This document shows positions 25,039 through 31,631 of a stretch of DNA of 36,620 nt, in pieces; position 1 is the stretch's first letter; each line of letters opens with the position of its first letter. The DNA comes from Chitinophagaceae bacterium (GTDB lineage: Bacteria > Bacteroidota > Bacteroidia > Chitinophagales > Chitinophagaceae): the NCBI GenBank assembly GCA_947381435.1, contig CANCVE010000036.1:1-36620 (forward strand), written 5' to 3'. Made by a program: the position numbers and the translations under genes. Below the pieces are notes generated by a model. That model saw only the letters and a program-made list of their open reading frames with translations, made no database searches and was not told the DNA's origin.

Positions 25039-25935
25039 TTAATACTGTTTCCAAGCATTTTCATATTCTGCCATTAACCTATTTGTCAATGATTTAGGTT
25101 GCAACACTTTTACATTATTACTATAGGAGAGGAGTTCCATAATAAAATCGTGGGTTATGTAAACCTTTAGCTTTATACGCAATTCATCATCATTGTCCTC
25201 TAATATCTCCTGCGTTTCATGTAATGGCAGGCTTTTGATGTACTTCCCTTGGTCAGGGTCAAATGATAAAATCACTTCTTCTGGCTGTTGGTCTGTCGGA
25301 GTAATAATGCCATAACAATACCTAAATAGTTCGTGCATATCAAAGGAAGCGGGTATTGAAAACCTAATATTGGTAATTTCTAAATCCGTCATCCTATCCA
25401 AGGCAAAGGTTTTAGGATATTTACCATTACTGTCTTTTGCGATTAAATACCACCTATTTTTAAATTCCTTTAGGCAATAAGGTTCTACCAGTCTATTGGT
25501 TATAGTATCCTCCCAATATTTTTCGTATTTAAACTTTATCTGCAACCTATTCTTAATAGCATGAATTAATCCATAGAGGTTATCTGTTCCTTTTGGTCTG
25601 ATAGGTTCCAAGTGAATGTATTTCGACAAGTCTTCAGTCATATTCAGTACATATAAGGTATCAAAAGCTTCTAATAGCCTGTCGCTTTTAGTTGGGTTGC
25701 CTTCATCTTCTATAAAGTAAACTTTGTCTGTGAAGTTGTATTTAATCTCAATAGAATAGAGACTCAATATATCTTCAGTATCTCGCTTGAAGGTACGAGT
25801 GGAGATAGTAAAATCATAATCTTCCAACACAGATTGACGTTCTAGATAAGTGGCAATTTCATTAAAGCTAGATGGTTTCCGCCTAAGCTTATTTATAATG
25901 TGTTTTTGTCTGATTATTGCTTCTTTTCGTGACAT
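25039..25935 (-). CDS. WYL-domain transcriptional regulator
   Basis: The 298-aa protein has an N-terminal winged-helix-like part (KLRRKPSSFNEIATYLERQ, then TISTRTFKRDTEDILSLYSIEI), a WYL domain at about 125-205 with the motif RWYLIAKDSNGKYPKTFALDRM, and a C-terminal WCX-like region (EEVILSFDPDQGKYIKSLPLHETQEI). WYL proteins sense ligands, often nucleotides or nucleic acids, and many control phage-defence loci. It is the last gene of the minus-strand accessory operon, 14 bases after the PIN gene, and could repress the operon through the palindrome at 30357-30381 (inference). Confidence 0.88.
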   Translation of the reverse strand: MSRKEAIIRQKHIINKLRRKPSSFNEIATYLERQSVLEDYDFTISTRTFKRDTEDILSLYSIEIKYNFTDKVYFIEDEGNPTKSDRLLEAFDTLYVLNMTEDLSKYIHLEPIRPKGTDNLYGLIHAIKNRLQIKFKYEKYWEDTITNRLVEPYCLKEFKNRWYLIAKDSNGKYPKTFALDRMTDLEITNIRFSIPASFDMHELFRYCYGIITPTDQQPEEVILSFDPDQGKYIKSLPLHETQEILEDNDDELRIKLKVYITHDFIMELLSYSNNVKVLQPKSLTNRLMAEYENAWKQY

Positions 25936-25949
25936 GGTTGTTTGTTTTA

Positions 25950-26354
25950 TTATAATGCAACAGGATATGTTTCTTTAAACCATTTAATATCCCTTATAGC
26001 AACAGGAGTATCCTTGAAATTGAGTAAGGCCTTTTCTTTTGTTACAATTAATTCGCTATTGGTTTGTATGGCAAGATCGAATAGAAAATTATCTTTTGGG
26101 TCAGGGCTTAGATTATAAGTAGCACTGGTTTCAAAATTATTTGTAGCAGCTATAATTGCATCCATAATTAGTATTGGTTTTATTGCTTTGTTTTGTAAGG
26201 ATGATTCTAGGTTTCTTTCTATCTCATCTAGTAATTGGTTATTTATAAAAACTACCAATTCGTACTTGTAAAATACAGCCAATAGTCGATATAGTTTATT
26301 ATACATGGCGTAAGTGAGATAAACAGATGTATCAATGACCACTTTCTTGTTCAT
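25950..26354 (-). CDS. PIN-domain toxin (COG1569-like)
   Basis: The 134-aa protein fits PIN ribonucleases: D8 in VVIDTSVYLTY, E44 in QLLDEIERNL, D88 and D93 in SPDPKDNFLFDLAIQTNSELIVTKE. These are three or four of the acidic residues that hold the catalytic metal. Such proteins cleave RNA and are neutralised by a small partner. The start overlaps the 3' end of the upstream antitoxin-like gene by 23 bases, the usual arrangement of toxin-antitoxin pairs. RNA target unknown. Confidence 0.85.
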   Translation of the reverse strand: MNKKVVIDTSVYLTYAMYNKLYRLLAVFYKYELVVFINNQLLDEIERNLESSLQNKAIKPILIMDAIIAATNNFETSATYNLSPDPKDNFLFDLAIQTNSELIVTKEKALLNFKDTPVAIRDIKWFKETYPVAL

Positions 26355-26592
26355 AACTTATTTTTCTATTTTCACTCACCATAGAGGCAATTTCGTCTTC
26401 ATCCATTTCTTTGAACTTACCTTCAAATACCTCATCTGCCTTCTTTGCGAGCGACAATGCTTTTTGCATCCTTATCTTCTTTAAAACTTCTTTTTTCTCC
26501 TTATCATCCATTGTGTCTATTTCATCTACTATCAACCTTAATAGTGAAGGCATATTGGTATATGTGGACGATTGTTGTGTTACTCTATTCAT
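26332..26592 (-). CDS. Antitoxin-like partner of the PIN toxin
   Basis: The 86-aa protein (start ATG at 26592, MNRVTQQ) is strongly charged and helical (DTMDDKEKKEVLKKIRMQK, AKKADEVFEGKF). It has no recognisable DNA-binding fold, but its position directly before and overlapping the PIN gene marks it as the antitoxin. An upstream ATG at 26616 adds eight residues and is less likely. The 94-base gap before it and a TAACTTG box on the minus strand (26614-26620) suggest that the pair may also have its own promoter. Confidence 0.72.
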   Translation of the reverse strand: MNRVTQQSSTYTNMPSLLRLIVDEIDTMDDKEKKEVLKKIRMQKALSLAKKADEVFEGKFKEMDEDEIASMVSENRKISYEQESGH

Positions 26593-26710
26593 AATAACTG
26601 TATTAATTATCTGCAAGTTAGGTAAAAGAGGGCAATATGATTAAGTGAATTAATACTTACCAATTATAAATCCATCATTATTTTCTTTCCTTTTCCTTCA
26701 TCTTTCTTTT

Positions 26711-27013
26711 TTACAGATGCCTGATAAGTGTACCATTTTCTTGGCGGAGTTCGTTTTTCCCTTTGTTTGTTCTCACAAGTATATCCTTACCACTAAACTT
26801 TGCACTTACAGCATCCCCATTACCGATATGCCTGATTAGTGTACCATTTATTTGGCGGAGTTCTACTTGTCCTTTAACAGTGGTAACCAAAACTAGAGAA
26901 TCGGAGCTATTCAAATTTGCTTCAATAGCATCTCCATTCCAAATATGCCTTATTAGTGTTCCGTTTGTTTGACGTAATTCTACTTTTCCTTTGTTAACTA
27001 TTAGAACGCTCAT
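26711..27013 (-). CDS. Beta-flower-like tandem-repeat protein
   Basis: The 100-aa protein consists of three copies of a beta repeat: residues 8-46, 47-83 and a shorter 84-100. Each starts KG(K/Q)xELRQxNGTLIRH. The pattern resembles the GRVELRDxNGxxIRxI repeats of the so-called five-fold beta-flower proteins, whose function is not known to me. The third unit is cut short at RHL, so either a circularly permuted assembly or truncation is possible. The DNA is also repetitive, with about 80% identity between units by eye. It sits inside the accessory operon, 15 bases after the 212-aa gene. Confidence 0.7.
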   Translation of the reverse strand: MSVLIVNKGKVELRQTNGTLIRHIWNGDAIEANLNSSDSLVLVTTVKGQVELRQINGTLIRHIGNGDAVSAKFSGKDILVRTNKGKNELRQENGTLIRHL

Positions 27014-27028
27014 TTTGTATATGTTTTA

Positions 27029-27667
27029 TTATGTTATAATTTCCTCAACGCTACTTATTGTTGTGAATTCTGGAATTCCATTTTCCTTAAAGTAACTGAC
27101 TAATTCTTCTGTTCGTTTTCTTGCTTCATCAGCATTTATAAAACTAGACAGATTGAACGATTTTACAAGCAAAACCTCATTCCCAACGGTGCTTTCTTTT
27201 TTTTCAATAAGTTTAGTTTTTTTTAAGTTATCAAGAAAATCTGGAAAGGATGTATGCCAAATGTTTTTGCCAACTACAAAAATTAGCTTTGTAGCTGATT
27301 CTTCAACGCTTGAAAACGTTTCAACATTCCTTTTGTCTTTTGAATCTGAATCATAAAAACCAGTATCAGAAACGAGCCAAACAGAAAATTTTATTTTACT
27401 TCCATTAATTTCTTTGAATCCAAAGTGGAATTCATATGTGTAAAGATTTAACCAATCCCAAGCCCATGAATCAAGAACACCCTTGCCATTTTTAGGACTG
27501 GGATCGCTGAACTTACACCAACCACCTTCATAATTCCAAGTAGTTAAATACCCAATAAATTTCATTAAGTCTAGTACTTTTCTCTGATAGCTATACAATA
27601 GTCGATAAGCTTTTCTAACATCAAGCAAAATATTCTCAACTTGTAAAATATTGTTTTTGTTTTCCAT
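27029..27667 (-). CDS. Conserved-looking hypothetical protein paired with the nuclease gene
   Basis: I do not recognise this 212-aa protein. The N-terminus (MENKNNILQVENILLDVRKAYRLL...) is predicted helical, followed by an aromatic-rich centre with WNYEGGWCKFSDPSPKNGKG and SWAWDWLNLYTYEFHFGF, then a beta-rich part (KIKFSVWLVSD) and a helical tail. No signal peptide, membrane segment or catalytic motif is seen. The start at 27667 lies 10 bases after the nuclease stop. A start at 27703 would overlap that gene and add an unlikely 12-residue stretch. Close linkage suggests a partner of the nuclease or an adaptor. Confidence 0.68.
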   Translation of the reverse strand: MENKNNILQVENILLDVRKAYRLLYSYQRKVLDLMKFIGYLTTWNYEGGWCKFSDPSPKNGKGVLDSWAWDWLNLYTYEFHFGFKEINGSKIKFSVWLVSDTGFYDSDSKDKRNVETFSSVEESATKLIFVVGKNIWHTSFPDFLDNLKKTKLIEKKESTVGNEVLLVKSFNLSSFINADEARKRTEELVSYFKENGIPEFTTISSVEEIIT

Positions 27668-27677
27668 TTTAATTAAT

Positions 27678-28418
27678 TTAGTTATTAATATCACTTGTTT
27701 CAAATGAGAAAAAAGGATTCAGAGTTGTGTATTTAATTCGGGTCTGTTTGTGAAAATCATCATCTTCTAACCAAGCTCCCGATAAATACCCATGGATATA
27801 GAATCCTTTTATAATATCGTTTAAGATTATTAAGGAAGAATCTATGTTATTTAATAACCCTTTACTTTTTTCAAGGTTATTAACCGTTCTTTTAACCTCT
27901 TGTAGGATATTTATCCAGCGACATTTTATAATAGTTATGCTTTTATCTTTTATATTAACAGGTTCGGGAAGTACGTTTTCTATACCCCCAATAGCTAAAA
28001 GAATTACCCGTTTTGAATCTTCCCCATATTCGTTCAAATATCCCTGAAACTCATTTTGCCATTGATCTAGCTTTTGTGGACTAGCAGCATTATCATATTT
28101 TTTTGCTTCGACAATTATGTCTAAATTTTTAGTCCGTATAAAAACATCTGGCTCAACCAATCTACTGTTGTAAGATTCGCTACCAGACCAATGTGGCCAA
28201 AAATCGAATGAAACAATCTTAGGGTTATCATCTGTCAATGAAGTAATGTAACATGATTTATTTATTATTTGCCAGAAAAGCTCGACGGGCAAATAAAAAA
28301 GGCTTCCAAAGATTGTAGAGGTTAAAGAATCTTCAGACGCGGCAAATAGTTGCCTCCAATTGACTTCGCCACTTCCTAGACTTCTTCCTGCCTTGTTTGT
28401 AATGATTGCATGTAACAT
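27678..28418 (-). CDS. PD-(D/E)XK-type nuclease-like protein
   Basis: The 246-aa protein has the restriction-endonuclease-like core: an early acidic helix (AASEDSLTSTIFGSL, E29/D30), then VEPDVFI (D91), then DIIVEAKKYDN with the E104-A-K106 motif, then a helix ending in QLDQW-like KLDQWQNEFQGYL. This order fits PD-(D/E)XK nucleases of restriction and defence systems. No DNA-recognition or methylase partner is adjacent, so it is not a simple restriction enzyme. It follows the 226-aa gene by 30 bases and precedes the 212-aa gene by 10. Confidence 0.72.
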   Translation of the reverse strand: MLHAIITNKAGRSLGSGEVNWRQLFAASEDSLTSTIFGSLFYLPVELFWQIINKSCYITSLTDDNPKIVSFDFWPHWSGSESYNSRLVEPDVFIRTKNLDIIVEAKKYDNAASPQKLDQWQNEFQGYLNEYGEDSKRVILLAIGGIENVLPEPVNIKDKSITIIKCRWINILQEVKRTVNNLEKSKGLLNNIDSSLIILNDIIKGFYIHGYLSGAWLEDDDFHKQTRIKYTTLNPFFSFETSDINN

Positions 28419-28448
28419 TTTTATAAATTTATTTATGCTTTTAAATTA

Positions 28449-29129
28449 TTATAGTGTTTTCCTTTTAGATACTTGATAAGCAAATTTATGGGTTGGCTTT
28501 ACAACTTGCCCATATTCGTTCGTGGAGAACACTTTTTTTATTGGGGTATTCTCTTTTAAGTATCCAGCAAGGTTTGTTCCATCGGGCATGGTCAATGTTT
28601 GCAACCTTTTCAGTTTATCATTTTGCCCTGTTTTTAATGCCCGGAGGTAATCATTTATATTCGAAGGTGTTTTTTCAAACACTGGCAAGCAGATAGATAA
28701 AAGGCTTGTAAACTGATAATCGAATAGCATTTTTCCATAAGTATCTTTAAAGATAGAAGCTGCAAAAGGGTACTTGAAGTTTGCATCTATTTCAAAGACG
28801 CCATCAAGTAAATAGTTATCCTTTCCCATCAATGCAAATAACATTGCTACATCTGTTACACATAATGATGGTAACTGTTTTAGATAAAACAAGTAGGAAG
28901 TTTGCAGCCCTCTACCCATCGGTTCGCTTGAGGTGTCAAAAAATAATACACTATCATCTCTTTGTTCCCTAAAGGCAGCGGCATATTTTAGGTTATACTT
29001 CTCCCAATCCTTATGTCCCACCCTTATTAATTGCGTCTTTAATTTCTTCATTAGCCGATGGCTTCGCTTAATCATGAAATATTCAAAATTGAAGCTTTCA
29101 AGCATCCAATAGTATTTGTCCAAAGTCAT
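28449..29129 (-). CDS. Unrecognised 226-aa protein in the accessory operon
   Basis: I do not recognise the family. The N-terminus is basic (KRSHRLMKKLKTQLIRVGHKDW), followed by LFFDTSSEPMGRGLQTSYLFYLKQLPSL, two hydrophobic helices (CVTDVAMLFALM and QFTSLLSICLPVF), and a basic tail (KFAYQVSKRKTL). There is no signal peptide and no obvious catalytic triad. It starts 70 bases after the ATPase stop and may be its substrate or adaptor. Confidence 0.62.
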   Translation of the reverse strand: MTLDKYYWMLESFNFEYFMIKRSHRLMKKLKTQLIRVGHKDWEKYNLKYAAAFREQRDDSVLFFDTSSEPMGRGLQTSYLFYLKQLPSLCVTDVAMLFALMGKDNYLLDGVFEIDANFKYPFAASIFKDTYGKMLFDYQFTSLLSICLPVFEKTPSNINDYLRALKTGQNDKLKRLQTLTMPDGTNLAGYLKENTPIKKVFSTNEYGQVVKPTHKFAYQVSKRKTL

Positions 29130-29199
29130 TGTAATTATTTTAGATATAATAGTACTCAGGAATCTGTTTTTGTTTCATTATTCAATAAATTAATCGTCA

Positions 29200-30174
29200 T
29201 CAGGCATTATTAAATCCAATACTCCTTTTTTGTTTTTGCCCCGAAAAGTCTTGCTCATCTTGATTATATATTTCTGTCAAAGTCATTGGGCGGGCTACAA
29301 TGCTATCAAAACCCAATTTATAAGAGAGTGCTTGTGCTTTTGTAGCCTCTAGCTCCTTAAATTCATATTGGGCTATCAATCTTCCTTTGCGCAGTAGTGC
29401 ACTATCCACTTTAGAAATATCAGTATTAAAAGAACAAACAAGCTGAATATTCAAACAATCGGAAAGTAAACCATCTGATATATTAAGAAGGGCAGAAACG
29501 GGTGATGCACCGTTCTTTTCCCTATCGACTACAATGTTTTCGGCATCTTCAATGATAAAAATTGAATTTGGGTTTTCAATCAATACTGTAATAAGATCGG
29601 GATTGGTGATGGCAGAAGCCATATTAGGGGGCAGAAAAATAACCTGCTTCTTAACAGATGCAATGAGATAACGGATATAAGATGTTTTGCCAGTGCCAGG
29701 CTTGCCGTGCAACAGTACCAACCCCTTATCATTCTTTTTTGATAGCCTTTTTAAAATTGTTTGATGAATCTCACTAAAATCGTAGTTGTAATTATCATCT
29801 ATAGATAATTTAGGTTTAGTTATTTCCATAGACCTTGTTTGGAAGCCAACTCTTGTATTAACCAAAAGGGATATTTCTGGTTTTACAAAGTTCCTTTTCC
29901 TTTCTTTAAATAATTTAATTCCTTCAACTACTTCTACAACTTTGAGTATTGATGTGTTTCGGAATAAGAAACTTACTTTGCTTCTATTCGTATTAAAATA
30001 AACAAGCAAGTCTTTATCTAGAAAATAATAAATATCATCCAATTCTGTTTTATTGACTTTATCCATGCAACGCTTGAAAAAATGACAATCAGTAATTTCG
30101 TTTTTATATTTATCCAAGAACCAAGCATTTGCTTTTGTACAATTAATATCTTTCAAATAATCGTGATTGGGCAA
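29200..30174 (-). CDS. BCS1-like AAA+ ATPase
   Basis: The 324-aa protein has an unassigned N-terminal half (about 1-130), then an AAA+ module: Walker A GKPGTGKT (157-164), Walker B SIFIIEDAE (204-212), LLNISDGLLSD (229-239, the loop typical of BCS1-type ATPases), sensor-1 asparagine in CSFNTDIS (N250), and the arginine-finger region LLRKGRLIAQYEF. The C-terminus is short. Mitochondrial BCS1 moves folded proteins, and bacterial relatives occur in several conflict systems, but none with this neighbourhood is known to me. It is the first large gene of the operon, starting 36 bases after a 37-codon ORF. Confidence 0.85.
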   Translation of the reverse strand: MPNHDYLKDINCTKANAWFLDKYKNEITDCHFFKRCMDKVNKTELDDIYYFLDKDLLVYFNTNRSKVSFLFRNTSILKVVEVVEGIKLFKERKRNFVKPEISLLVNTRVGFQTRSMEITKPKLSIDDNYNYDFSEIHQTILKRLSKKNDKGLVLLHGKPGTGKTSYIRYLIASVKKQVIFLPPNMASAITNPDLITVLIENPNSIFIIEDAENIVVDREKNGASPVSALLNISDGLLSDCLNIQLVCSFNTDISKVDSALLRKGRLIAQYEFKELEATKAQALSYKLGFDSIVARPMTLTEIYNQDEQDFSGQKQKRSIGFNNA

Positions 30175-30210
30175 ATAATTGAAATGAGATAGATAAAGAT
30201 GAAATTCACT

Positions 30211-30324
30211 TTAACACCTTGTAGAGTCATTTATCACTGCTCCCAAATTTACATTACTGCTTGTTTCTCCAAAAGTTGATTCCCCTTTTTGTAGTTTACT
30301 TAGTTGTTCAATTGAAACTTCCAT
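30211..30324 (-). CDS. Small ORF (37 aa) at the head of the accessory operon
   Basis: The ATG at 30324 reads MEVSIEQLSKLQKGESTF, then GETSSNVNLGAVINDSTRC and TAA. It is hydrophilic, with no membrane helix, and ends in Cys. Its place 36 bases before the ATPase gene, right after the putative promoter, supports translation, but there is no homology to judge by. It could be a leader peptide, a small structural or signalling peptide, or a modified-peptide precursor. Confidence 0.5.
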   Translation of the reverse strand: MEVSIEQLSKLQKGESTFGETSSNVNLGAVINDSTRC

Positions 30325-30342
30325 TTTTATTAATTTAGGATA

Positions 30343-30350
30343 CAAAGCAA
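30343..30350 (-). promoter_or_regulatory. Candidate -7 promoter box of the accessory operon
   Basis: The minus strand reads TTGCTTTG, one base from TAnnTTTG, 18 bases upstream of the 37-codon ORF. The perfect palindrome 30357-30381 lies just upstream of it, between the -7 and -33 positions. Confidence 0.35.
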
Positions 30351-30356
30351 CACACC

Positions 30357-30381
30357 CACTCTGCCAAACTATGGCAGAGTG
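30357..30381. promoter_or_regulatory. Perfect 9-bp inverted repeat, likely operator of the accessory operon
   Basis: CACTCTGCC and GGCAGAGTG are exact complements around a 7-base spacer (AAACTAT). No T-run follows on either strand, so it is not a terminator. Its position upstream of the -7 box fits an operator for a dimeric regulator such as the WYL protein. Confidence 0.5.
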
Positions 30382-30553
30382 AAAAAGAAAGTTTTTAAAA
30401 GTTACATGATGCTATTTATTATCTCATTCAAAATAGAAAGCCTCTACCATTCAAAAAATAAACAGATCACTTTTTAATTTCAAATTGCGCTTCATTTATA
30501 AATCACAATCTAACAATCTAAACCTACTCAAAACTAGTTCGGGTGCAATTCCC

Positions 30554-30563
30554 CTCTCGAGGG
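30554..30563 (+). repeat. Left 10-bp target duplication of the MITE
   Basis: CTCTCGAGGG directly before the left terminal repeat recurs directly after the right one at 30740-30749. Confidence 0.85.
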
Positions 30564-30739
30564 CTACCGTGTACACACATCTTTTTTTAGTTAATTCAAG
30601 AGGCTCAATTTGCTCATATTTTTAATACCCACGAGCAACAAGGTATGATAAATTCAATACATTACCAACCTCATTTATATGCTTTTTGGTGCGAAAACCA
30701 CTTTCATATGGATACAAAAAAGATGTGTGTACACGGTAG
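30564..30739. mobile_element. 176-bp MITE with 24-bp perfect terminal inverted repeats
   Basis: The ends are exact complements over 24 bases (outer 18: CTACCGTGTACACACATC, then a run of T's), at 30564-30587 and 30716-30739. A 10-bp direct repeat flanks the element. The 128 bases inside contain no gene. A 10-bp duplication is typical of IS4-type transposases, one of which would have to act in trans. The target was itself a palindromic repeat: joining the flanks gives CCCCTCTCGAGGG followed by GGCCGATAGGCC (30752-30763), so the MITE sits inside a REP-like hairpin element. Confidence 0.88.
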
Positions 30740-30749
30740 CTCTCGAGGG
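30740..30749 (+). repeat. Right 10-bp target duplication of the MITE
   Basis: Second copy of CTCTCGAGGG, identical to 30554-30563. Confidence 0.85.
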
Positions 30750-31022
30750 ATGGCCGATAGGCCGGGGTGGTATAAAACTTAATGCTACAGCAAGCTCACC
30801 ACAAATTCAAAGTTCAACAAGGTGTAAAGCGGTAACAGGATTATAAAAAGTAGGGTATGAAAAGCTGGAATAAAGGGCATTAATGACAAGAAAAAACAGG
30901 AATAAAACAAAGGGTGAAAACAAAAAGCAGGAGTAGAAAACAAAGCTGTATTCTTGCACAAGTAATAACCCAAATCACAGTAAACTAATAGTAATATTAA
31001 CACCAAAAACTGTCAAGTAATT
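30750..31022. other. Gene-poor purine-rich region after the MITE
   Basis: It holds the remaining half of the REP-like palindrome (GGCC-GATA-GGCC at 30752-30763), then A/G-rich DNA with several short near-repeats of AATAAAG and GTAGGGTATG type. The hydrophobic 73-codon minus-strand frame here (30785-31006) is a reading of purine-rich DNA and is not supported. Confidence 0.5.
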
Positions 31023-31289
31023 TCAGGAGGGGTGGCACACAAAATTTAAAATTTCTTGGAAGCAGCCATCTTTTGCATGTTATACAGAGTTCTCTTCATG
31101 TCGTAGAGCATTTTTTGCTTGTCGTAAAGCATTTTCTTCATGTCGTAAAGCATCTTTTACTTATCGTAAAGCATTTTGTTCATATCGATGAGCATCTTTT
31201 GCTTGTCGTAGAGCGTTTTGCTCGTATCGTAATGAATCTTTAATATGTAATACAGCATTTTGAAAATAACGATAATAATCCCCATCCAT
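31023..31289 (-). pseudogene. Decayed heptad-repeat (coiled-coil) reading frame
   Basis: From an ATG at 31289 the frame reads MDGDYYRYFQNAVLHIKDSL and continues as alternating heptads of type NALRQAK / DALRHEE up to a TAA at 31161. Reading on in the same frame, the heptads continue (DALRHEE NALRQAK NALRHEE) to a second TAA, then to a final TGA at 31023-31025. The first stop would be CAA (Gln) in sister repeats, a single C-to-T change, and the next codon GTA for GCA is another. TTA/CTA exchange for Leu preserves the peptide. This suggests a former small coiled-coil protein, although a noncoding 21-bp repeat that happens to be open is possible. Confidence 0.4.
31073..31261. repeat. 21-bp tandem repeat array (9 units)
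   Basis: Nine units of exactly 21 bases follow CTTCATGTCGTAAAGCAT. Two sub-types (CTTCATG and TTGCTTG starts) partly alternate, giving a 42-base higher period. The edge units are the most diverged. The same unit length occurs at 15802-16011, with a different sequence. Confidence 0.92.
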
Positions 31290-31611
31290 AGAAAAAATGT
31301 TCAGCTACTGCTTGTCACTTGTTTCAATCTGTTTAAAGAATTTATAATTATATAGAACTTGAATAAAATGTTGGTCAATCTTACAATGAAGTATTTTCTA
31401 GTTGCTCTTTTCTTTTTCACTTTAAAAGAGCATACTTTGTCCCTCATGTCCCTATTTGTTGAATCTTTGTGCTTCTCACATAACTTAGAAACATTACCCG
31501 CCTTAATTTGGTGCTTCGTCAATTTTTTCTCTAGCTATACAAAGCCTTAACATCTACCATAAATCGATGTTTTTTATGAACATTTAAACATTTGTGGTGT
31601 GTAGTGTTTCT
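31290..31611. other. Intergenic region upstream of purC, no supported gene
   Basis: Two overlapping frames of 63 and 73 codons on opposite strands cover the same AT-rich DNA. Neither resembles a protein family nor has a believable start context. No hairpin with T-run was found. Confidence 0.5.
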
Positions 31612-31619
31612 GGCAGTAG

Positions 31620-31627
31620 TACTTTCG
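31620..31627 (+). promoter_or_regulatory. Candidate -7 promoter box of purC
   Basis: TACTTTCG is one base from TAnnTTTG and ends five bases before the ATG, which would make the mRNA leaderless or nearly so. Confidence 0.35.
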
Positions 31628-31631
31628 CAGT

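Noticed and set aside
30785-31006. 73-codon very hydrophobic minus-strand frame
   Set aside because: Arises from purine-rich DNA on the plus strand; biased composition and no start context.
31301-31550. Two overlapping opposite-strand frames of 63-73 codons before purC
   Set aside because: They share the same AT-rich DNA, neither resembles a protein, and no promoter supports either.
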